Below are positions 36,040 through 44,525 of a DNA stretch of 44,525 nucleotides, one piece after another. The first letter of the stretch is position 1. Every line of letters begins with the position of its first letter. The DNA comes from Campylobacterales bacterium (lineage in GTDB: Bacteria > Campylobacterota > Campylobacteria > Campylobacterales > Sulfurospirillaceae), in NCBI GenBank assembly GCA_024280575.1, contig JAJRPV010000010.1, positions 1 through 44,525 of the forward strand. Direction: 5' to 3'. The position numbers and the translations under genes were made by a program. The notes under the pieces are model-generated. The model searched no databases. It was not told the DNA's origin and was given only the letters and a program-made list of their open reading frames with translations.

Positions 36040-39000
36040 ATTTCAATACAACATTTGTACATGTGGAGCAAGTACACATTTCCGTCTGGTGTACCACCTC
36101 TACCTATTTCAATACAACATTTGTACATGTGGAGCCAATCTTTAATACTTGTTAAATCTTTTAAGAAATAAATTTCAATACAACATTTGTACATGTGGAG
36201 CAAGTTCAAGAGTGTTTACCCCTATAAAACCATCCGGGATTTCAATACAACATTTGTACATGTGGAGCATAAAATGCAAATAGGTTTCATAAAACAAGAA
36301 AGTAATTTCAATACAACATTTGTACATGTGGAGCAGCTAACTCATTATTAATTGCAGAACGCAAAAACTTATTTCAATACAACATTTGTACATGTGGAGC
36401 TAGCAACGCCTCCAACAATCAATAGAGGTACTTTATATTTCAATACAACATTTGTACATGTGGAGCAGGGATCTCATTATGATATTGGTGGAGACGGTCA
36501 AGATTTCAATACAACATTTGTACATGTGGAGCTTCAGCTAAGGATGTAAGTATTACTTATATTAATGCATTTCAATACAACATTTGTACATGTGGAGCCT
36601 TGTATTAGCTATAAGTGGTAAAGCTATGAGTTAATTTCAATACAACATTTGTACATGTGGAGCCATTAACAACTTCCGGTTTTTCTTTGCCGTAACTATT
36701 TCAATACAACATTTGTACATGTGGAGCTTTTTTATATCAACCCATACCTTAAGTTCTTTTATAATTTCAATACAACATTTGTACATGTGGAGCGCATCTG
36801 CAATTAGCTGATGACAATTACCCTACCTGATTTCAATACAACATTTGTACATGTGGAGCACACCATTTTTATATAATAACTTTAAAACTTCTTTTATTTC
36901 AATACAACATTTGTACATGTGGAGCGCACTTGTAGTGTTATAATTTGAAGCAAAAAAACTGATTTCAATACAACATTTGTACATGTGGAGCTTTAGCTCC
37001 TCTTTCTCCAAAACTAACCGCTATTTCATTTCAATACAACATTTGTACATGTGGAGCCATAGAGTATCAAGTTTCTTTAAACCCCTTGTACTAATTTCAA
37101 TACAACATTTGTACATGTGGAGCTTTACTTGGATTCCTTTTGCTCTTTCTCTTTATTGATTTCAATACAACATTTGTACATGTGGAGCTGCTACTAGAGG
37201 ATATAATTCTCCTCCAACCTGTCAATTTCAATACAACATTTGTACATGTGGAGCTGTTGATAAAAATATGTCAAAATATGTCGTTTTTTTATTTCAATAC
37301 AACATTTGTACATGTGGAGCTTGGCAAAAATACTTTATTTCGAGTAACATTTTTTATTTCAATACAACATTTGTACATGTGGAGCGAAGATTGAAAAGAC
37401 TTCCATTGGAAACGTATTATTATTTCAATACAACATTTGTACATGTGGAGCAAAAATAAAGACCTTACAGCAGAAACTACTACTTAATTTCAATACAACA
37501 TTTGTACATGTGGAGCATTCAAATAATCAATGTGTTTGTAATATAGGCTATAAATTTCAATACAACATTTGTACATGTGGAGCATCTCAAAAAATTCTGA
37601 TAGTGTTCCTTTTTTGTCATTTCAATACAACATTTGTACATGTGGAGCGCCGATAGGGTATATTTTTAAAGGTATTGCTTCGTCATTTCAATACAACATT
37701 TGTACATGTGGAGCTTTGTCCTTTACTAAGTAAAAATTATTCTGTAAAATATTTCAATACAACATTTGTACATGTGGAGCAAATAATTTCTTCTACTACT
37801 AATAAAAATATTGTTAATTTCAATACAACATTTGTACATGTGGAGCTTTATAATTCTCGTTTCTCAATTCCTTTCGTCGAATTTCAATACAACATTTGTA
37901 CATGTGGAGCTTAGGCGTTTTACAACTTCAAGAACTCTTATTCCTAATTTCAATACAACATTTGTACATGTGGAGCTATTGTTTTAATTTTAGTTTTGCT
38001 ATAATTCTTCTATTTCAATACAACATTTGTACATGTGGAGCTCTAAAGAATTTTCAACTGCAAAAGGCATTTTTACATTTCAATACAACATTTGTACATG
38101 TGGAGCTTAGGGAAGGAATTAGCAGGAAATACTGCAGGGGGGTAATTTCAATACAACATTTGTACATGTGGAGCAAAGAAATTATGTTAATGGTTCTACT
38201 CATACCACTATTTCAATACAACATTTGTACATGTGGAGCAATTTGTTTTTAAATCAGAAATATTTGTATTTATACCATTTCAATACAACATTTGTACATG
38301 TGGAGCATTTGCAGTCTTCTGACGATGCTTTTGATACTTGATTTCAATACAACATTTGTACATGTGGAGCTCCTATTAAGCCTTTGCTTCCTAACAATGT
38401 TGATTAATTTCAATACAACATTTGTACATGTGGAGCTTTTTATCGTCTTTCCTTATATACAACTAGTGTTTTATTTCAATACAACATTTGTACATGTGGA
38501 GCTATTCCTGATCCTCAATATTTGGGTTTATCTTATAAATTTCAATACAACATTTGTACATGTGGAGCGGTTTTGAATCACTTGTTAATTCTACTCTTTC
38601 TGCATTTCAATACAACATTTGTACATGTGGAGCACCATATTTTTCATCTTTGAGAAGTTTTCATTTTATTTCAATACAACATTTGTACATGTGGAGCTCC
38701 TTTTTTAGGTGCTATTCCTATTATTTCTAATTATTTCAATACAACATTTGTACATGTGGAGCTTACAAAATGATATTAGTACAATAGACAATCAATAATT
38801 TCAATACAACATTTGTACATGTGGAGCAAAACGAAGTAAACGAAGTGCGACAGTAAATCAAAAATTTCAATACAACATTTGTACATGTGGAGCTAATTCA
38901 TCATATGTTTTATCAATTCTTGACTTAATTTCAATACAACATTTGTACATGTGGAGCTATAATGATTCTGCCGTTTCTGGTACTTGTGTTCATTTCAATA

Positions 39001-41900
39001 CAACATTTGTACATGTGGAGCAGGCGTTTAATTCAAGGTAAATTACAATCTTTGAAATTTCAATACAACATTTGTACATGTGGAGCAATAGGGGAGAGAT
39101 GGAGTGGGGTCTAGTTCCCCATTTCAATACAACATTTGTACATGTGGAGCGGAAAATCTGTTAATGATGAACAATTATACCAAGCATAATTTCAATACAA
39201 CATTTGTACATGTGGAGCTAATAAGAAAAAAAAGAAATAGGAATATGGATATATTTCAATACAACATTTGTACATGTGGAGCGATAAATAATTATAAACT
39301 TTGTCATTTTCTAACTTTATTTAAATACAACATTTGTACATGTGGAGCAACTATTCCTTATCGTTCTTCTACTGTTACGACTTCATTTCAATACAACATT
39401 TGTACATGTGGAGCAAAAGATTTTTTTGATAAAGTTAATTCTATTTGGCAATTTCAATACAACATTTGTACATGTGGAGCATAAAAAAAGTATTGGTTAA
39501 TGAGGGTGGTTATGTAAAATTTCAATACAACATTTGTACATGTGGAGCCGGAGTTTTACCAACACCACCTTTTTTAGCTATTACATTTCAATACAACATT
39601 TGTACATGTGGAGCGACCCATATTTCTACACTTTTGCGATATTGTTTTGCTATTTCAATACAACATTTGTACATGTGGAGCAAACAACCTGATAAGAAGG
39701 GTTAAAACTTATTAGGCATTTCAATACAACATTTGTACATGTGGAGCTAGAGGGATTTTATAGTGTAAGAGCTATTTTGAGATTTCAATACAACATTTGT
39801 ACATGTGGAGCCGTATAGGGTTTTTTAAACCACATGAAAATGTGACTATTTCAATACAACATTTGTACATGTGGAGCATTCACTAAAACCATATATAAAA
39901 CAGCAACAACTTTATTTCAATACAACATTTGTACATGTGGAGCCCGAAGAAGATGAAGAGGAAAAAGTGTTTGAAAGTGAATTTCAATACAACATTTGTA
40001 CATGTGGAGCTTACCTAATTTTATTTCAGTATTAACTTTTTTATTATTTCAATACAACATTTGTACATGTGGAGCTAGGATAACTAAATTCAAGAATATT
40101 GCTAGGCGAAATTTCAATACAACATTTGTACATGTGGAGCTTTACAGATATGTTTTCGCCAACTGCACCAGCTGTTATTTCAATACAACATTTGTACATG
40201 TGGAGCTGATATTTCCTTTACTATCCATTTTAACCCTTTAAAATTTCAATACAACATTTGTACATGTGGAGCCTACTATGCTCGGTGCTTGGGCAAATTG
40301 TAGCTCCTATTTCAATACAACATTTGTACATGTGGAGCCCATCATATTTACTATCAAAAACTATCTTATTGCCATTTCAATACAACATTTGTACATGTGG
40401 AGCCTTTGTCTTTTTTTAATGATTAAAAGGCTTTGAAAATTTCAATACAACATTTGTACATGTGGAGCAAAGAATAGTTAATTTAATATTTCTTTGTAAA
40501 TAATTTCAATACAACATTTGTACATGTGGAGCAATATTGATGTCAAGATACCTGTTAAAATGAATAAATTTCAATACAACATTTGTACATGTGGAGCTAA
40601 AATATGGCGAGCGTGTAATATATATGCGTACTTATTTCAATACAACATTTGTACATGTGGAGCTCGCCTAAAGCGGGTACCACTCCTCCATCCCAAGATT
40701 TCAATACAACATTTGTACATGTGGAGCCAAGTAGTGCTACTAACTTAATTGGTACTTGGCGATTTCAATACAACATTTGTACATGTGGAGCATTCCCCCT
40801 AAGGTCTTTATATAATTACTTTGAGATACATTTCAATACAACATTTGTACATGTGGAGCAAACTATCTTCTAATTTATGTAACTGATTGTAATAATTTCA
40901 ATACAACATTTGTACATGTGGAGCTGAATGTGTAGCTTATTTAGACGCTATTGCAACAGTATTTCAATACAACATTTGTACATGTGGAGCTAATATCTCC
41001 TGCATTTAGTTTACCGAAAAACATATTTCAATACAACATTTGTACATGTGGAGCGATAAAATCTGCTGTTGTTGTGCCTGCCCAAGTGTTATTTCAATAC
41101 AACATTTGTACATGTGGAGCTAGGTTGTATTTGTATCTACATTTATCCAATCAAAATTTCAATACAACATTTGTACATGTGGAGCATAGTCATAGCCCCG
41201 TCTATAAATGCTTTTTCTAATTTCAATACAACATTTGTACATGTGGAGCCAAAATAAACCAATGGCTAGAAAGCCACACAGTTGTATTTCAATACAACAT
41301 TTGTACATGTGGAGCCCTTTACAAAAGAACTGCAATAGGTATTCCTATAGCATTTCAATACAACATTTGTACATGTGGAGCTATAGCAGATAACGCATAT
41401 AGTATAGGTAAACCAGGATTTCAATACAACATTTGTACATGTGGAGCTTAATTTATTAAGAGTTTCATATTTAATCCATGCATTTCAATACAACATTTGT
41501 ACATGTGGAGCCATCGGTTTCCAGCTATTTGCGATAATCCCAATCGGATTTCAATACAACATTTGTACATGTGGAGCTCGTCTGCCCTGGAGTGCAAACA
41601 AATATAATGCTATTTCAATACAACATTTGTACATGTGGAGCGAAGTAGCTGAAACGAGAGTGATTACTGAAACTGGTATTTCAATACAACATTTGTACAT
41701 GTGGAGCTTATAATCAAGGCTTAGTTCATTTGCAAGTTTTACATTTCAATACAACATTTGTACATGTGGAGCCAGTAGTTGATTTTGTAGCTGAAGCAGT
41801 CATTGCATTTCAATACAACATTTGTACATGTGGAGCTATCAAAAGCGGAAGATGATGTTGTCGCATATTTATTTCAATACAACATTTGTACATGTGGAGC
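36040..41900 (-). CRISPR. CRISPR array, 90 repeats and 89 spacers
   Basis: The 30-base repeat (first copy 36040-36069) starts ATTTCAATACAACA and ends ACATGTGGAGC on the plus strand. I counted 90 copies. All are identical except the copy at 39319-39348. Spacers are 34-38 bases, most often 36, and none repeat by eye. The minus-strand repeat ends in ATTGAAAT, the usual 8-base 5' handle of type I-B and type III crRNAs. The array is therefore probably transcribed on the minus strand, with its leader at the cas2 side. The short ACAT/ATGT inverted repeat inside the repeat gives only a weak hairpin. Many small in-frame reading frames across the array are artefacts of the repeat. Confidence 0.98.
39319..39348 (-). 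repeat. Single variant CRISPR repeat
   Basis: This copy (51st from the low end, 40th from the presumed leader) has A instead of C at its fifth plus-strand base (ATTTAAATAC). On the minus strand the change falls in the ATTGAAAT handle, giving ATTTAAAT. Neighbouring copies are normal. Confidence 0.9.
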
Positions 41901-42070
41901 TACCGTCAAAACTATCTTTTTTTGAGTGTTTTGCTTTTGATTGCTGTATTTTAGCATATTTTATTGGTTTTTTCCAATCTATTTTTAAATTAACAATATA
42001 AATTTAAAGAACTTTACAATCCCTGCAAGACAGAGGCTTTGTGAAAAAATATCTCACAGAGATTGGAAAA
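41901..42070 (-). promoter_or_regulatory. Presumed CRISPR leader
   Basis: This AT-rich stretch of 170 bases lies between the last repeat and the cas2 stop. On the minus strand, TTGGAA (41977-41972) and TAAAAT (41953-41948, preceded by TG one base away) form an 18-bp-spaced promoter pointing into the array, about 45 bases before the first repeat. ATTGG-T6-CCAAT at 41963-41978 is an inverted repeat over the -35 box that might be an integration-factor site. The orientation is inferred from the repeat handle. Confidence 0.7.
42037..42061 (-). terminator. Hairpin just after cas2
   Basis: CTTTGTGA (42037-42044) and TCACAGAG (42054-42061) pair over eight positions, including one G-U, around a 9-base A/T-rich loop, 10 bases after the cas2 stop. 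There is no T-run after the stem, so it may be a weak terminator or processing site at the operon end. Confidence 0.4.
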
Positions 42071-43347
<1,277 letters not shown>

Positions 43348-43356
43348 CAACTTATC

Positions 43357-43848
43357 TTACACAAAACAGTACTCATAGTATGCACATTTCTTGCATTTTC
43401 TCTGTTTCTTTGGTTTAGGATGGCTTTGCTGGTTGATTAGATTTCTAATCTCTTCCAAAACTTTTAACAACTCTGTCTCCTTTGTTTCGTCTAATTCAAC
43501 AAAATGCACCTTTTTAGCTTGTTTGTTTTTTTCTATAAACTCAATCTTACCCTTTTTATATATACCTTTTTGTTTTAATTTATACAGATATAAAAGCACT
43601 TGCCACTTTGTAGCCTCCATATCGCTATCACTCTTTTTTATCTCAACAACATAATCTTTAGTTATCTTATCCACTTTGATATTTTCGATACTAACTTCAC
43701 TCTTACCCTTTTTCTCGGCTATCTCATGAAGGACTTTACCTATGCGAACATCTTCAGAATTATCCTCAAGATTTATGCGATTAGCATGAAGCCAACACTG
43801 GGTTTTGCAGTGAAAGTAGTAGTTTATGAGCGTACCGTTTATCTGCAT
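43357..43848 (-). CDS. cas4: CRISPR-associated exonuclease Cas4
   Basis: This Cas4 of 163 residues trims prespacers and helps select PAM-bearing ends. The nuclease motifs are His41 in GKVLHEIAEKK, Asp60, and Glu69-Lys71 in VVEIKKSDSD, followed by a QVLLYLY motif. The cysteines for the 4Fe-4S cluster are Cys14 near the N-terminus and Cys152, Cys155 and Cys161 at the end (KCKKCAYYEYC). The ATG shares a base with the stop of the PIN toxin gene (TAATG) and has only a weak ribosome site, so its translation probably depends on the toxin gene. Confidence 0.93.
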   Translation of the reverse strand: MQINGTLINYYFHCKTQCWLHANRINLEDNSEDVRIGKVLHEIAEKKGKSEVSIENIKVDKITKDYVVEIKKSDSDMEATKWQVLLYLYKLKQKGIYKKGKIEFIEKNKQAKKVHFVELDETKETELLKVLEEIRNLINQQSHPKPKKQRKCKKCAYYEYCFV

Positions 43849-44234
43849 TATGCTCTAAAAACCTCCATATCCAAATCTCTTAGAATTTTATAGTGCTTAT
43901 CATTAGCAGTAATCAAAGTAAGCCCATATCTGGTGCAAGTGGCACTTATAATGCTATCGGCTATTTCCATAGAGTGGCTTAAAAAATACTCCTCCATATA
44001 AAAAAGTGCTTTTGCCGAAATTTCCTCGTCTATATAGATGACCTTTATGCCCCAAGATTTCACCATCTTTTGAAAAGTTTTAAGCTCTTGCTTGTTTCTC
44101 ATACCCTGCAAAAGCTCCATATAAGTTATGGACGATATACAAAAATCTATATTTTGAAGCAGTTTTTTTGCATTTAAATTACCCCGAAGATACCAAATTA
44201 CAACATCAGTATCCACCAAATAATCATATATCAA
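43848..44234 (-). CDS. vapC: PIN-domain toxin, VapC-like
   Basis: This PIN-domain ribonuclease of 128 residues has the acidic active site intact: Asp8 (YLVDTDVVIWYL), Glu40 (ITYMELLQG), Asp93 (MEIADSIISATC) and Asp112 (LITANDKHY). Such toxins cleave tRNA or rRNA when freed from their antitoxin. The start is TTG 44234, overlapping the antitoxin gene by 11 bases, with AAGG ahead. Its stop overlaps the cas4 start, making it an integral member of the cas operon. The target RNA is unknown. Confidence 0.93.
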   Translation of the reverse strand: MIYDYLVDTDVVIWYLRGNLNAKKLLQNIDFCISSITYMELLQGMRNKQELKTFQKMVKSWGIKVIYIDEEISAKALFYMEEYFLSHSMEIADSIISATCTRYGLTLITANDKHYKILRDLDMEVFRA

Positions 44235-44460
44235 ATCTTCTACCTTTTCTTATCTTTCTTACCATCTTATCAACATTCTCATCTCTATCACTCCAAATAC
44301 CAAAGGCGATATCATCTTTTTCATGGCTTTTTTTTTCATTGATACCTATAAGTTTCGCTCTAGCTTTACCTCTATAAGTGATAATAATATCCTCAGACTT
44401 GCCCAAAGCATCAAAGAGCATAGAGATATTAAATCTCAAATCTTTAGCAGTAACAGTCAT
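44224..44460 (-). CDS. Phd/YefM-like antitoxin of the PIN toxin
   Basis: This antitoxin of 78 residues has a Phd/YefM-type N-terminal DNA-binding half (KDLRFNISMLFDALGKSEDIIITYRGKARAKLIG) and a charged, probably unfolded C-terminal half (WSDRDENVDKMVRKIRKGRRFDI) that would wrap the toxin. AAGGAG lies five bases before the ATG. Antitoxins of this sort bind their own promoter together with the toxin, and a palindrome overlaps the -10 box just upstream. It is the first gene of the operon that continues into cas4-cas1-cas2. Confidence 0.9.
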   Translation of the reverse strand: MTVTAKDLRFNISMLFDALGKSEDIIITYRGKARAKLIGINEKKSHEKDDIAFGIWSDRDENVDKMVRKIRKGRRFDI

Positions 44461-44484
44461 TTCAACTCCTTAAGTTTATAGTTT

Positions 44485-44514
44485 AAGTATATACTTATTT
44501 TTAGAGAATGTCAA
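44485..44514 (-). promoter_or_regulatory. Promoter and palindromic operator of the toxin-antitoxin-cas operon
   Basis: On the minus strand, TTGACA (44514-44509) and TATACT (44491-44486) are 17 bp apart. AAGTATATACTT (44485-44496) is a perfect 12-bp palindrome over the -10 box, a natural site for the antitoxin. Transcription would begin about 20 bases before the antitoxin ATG. Confidence 0.8.
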
Positions 44515-44525
44515 ATATTATAAAA

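Noticed and set aside
36728-36763. A spacer sharing the nine bases CCTTAAGTT with the leader of the toxin-antitoxin operon, considered as a CreA-like self-guide
   Set aside because: Nine bases among 89 spacers is within chance, the match is not placed at a credible seed with a recognised PAM, and no degenerate repeat lies near the toxin genes.
36027-41713. Many short reading frames across the array, with repeated peptides such as FNTTFVHVE, FQYNICTCGA or LHMYKCCIEI
   Set aside because: They are translations of the CRISPR repeat in its reading frames and have no start signals or coding logic.

Overview
The window is AT-rich chromosomal DNA from a Campylobacterota (Epsilonproteobacteria) genome, most like a Sulfurimonas-type relative. 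The evidence is gene order and family content. The block ubiD-hemC-(dsb)-fxsA-proS-hemA-prenyl synthase-hypothetical-DUF2018 follows the Helicobacter/Campylobacter order. The cbpA-hspR pair, and the block lolF-secA-lolA-periplasmic protein-PIF1-like helicase, are also arranged as in Campylobacter. Species cannot be decided from the sequence alone.

Layout. 1-350 is a scarred left edge: a promoter and the first 17 codons of an integron-integrase-like recombinase, ended by a stop, then a stretch that looks like an insertion-sequence end. 351-10068 (minus) is a long, mostly overlapping heme/prenyl/translation operon ending in a CNNM-type membrane gene that carries one in-frame TAA. 10069-10565 is a long intergenic region rich in inverted repeats. 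10566-13174 (plus) is a sulfur-assimilation operon, metY-Rrf2 regulator-cysK. 13273-14539 (minus) is cbpA-hspR under a promoter overlapped by a HAIR-like HspR site. 14706-18095 (plus) is an HtrA-type protease and a RacRS-like two-component system. 18098-22504 is the SecA/Lol export block. 22510-27546 holds a periplasmic protein, helicase, uracil-DNA glycosylase, a binding-protein-like protein, a thioesterase and RibBA. 27594-27856 is a tRNA-fMet/tRNA-Gln pair behind a consensus promoter. 27921-28736 is a PqiA-like gene split by an in-frame TAA. Next come a sensor diguanylate cyclase, a small membrane protein, an MFS transporter, and the minus-strand set WYL regulator-rmuC-glutaminase.

36040-44525 is the accessory highlight. 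A CRISPR array of 90 repeats and 89 spacers (34-38 nt) is nearly invariant, with one repeat differing at one base. The ATTGAAAT end of the repeat on the minus strand, and the position of cas2, place the leader at 41901-42070. Upstream on the minus strand lie cas4-cas1-cas2, and they are joined directly to a VapBC-like PIN toxin-antitoxin pair. The toxin stop and the cas4 start share one base (TAATG), and a consensus promoter with a 12-bp palindrome over its -10 box precedes the antitoxin gene. No interference genes (cas3, cas5, cas7, cas8, cas6) are present in the window. The locus therefore reads as a toxin-antitoxin-driven spacer-acquisition operon feeding a very long array; the effector must lie beyond the right edge, elsewhere in the genome, or be absent.

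Two conserved genes (CNNM-type and PqiA-like) are each interrupted by a single in-frame TAA while the rest of the frame is well preserved. These are recent pseudogenes, sequence errors or readthrough cases.
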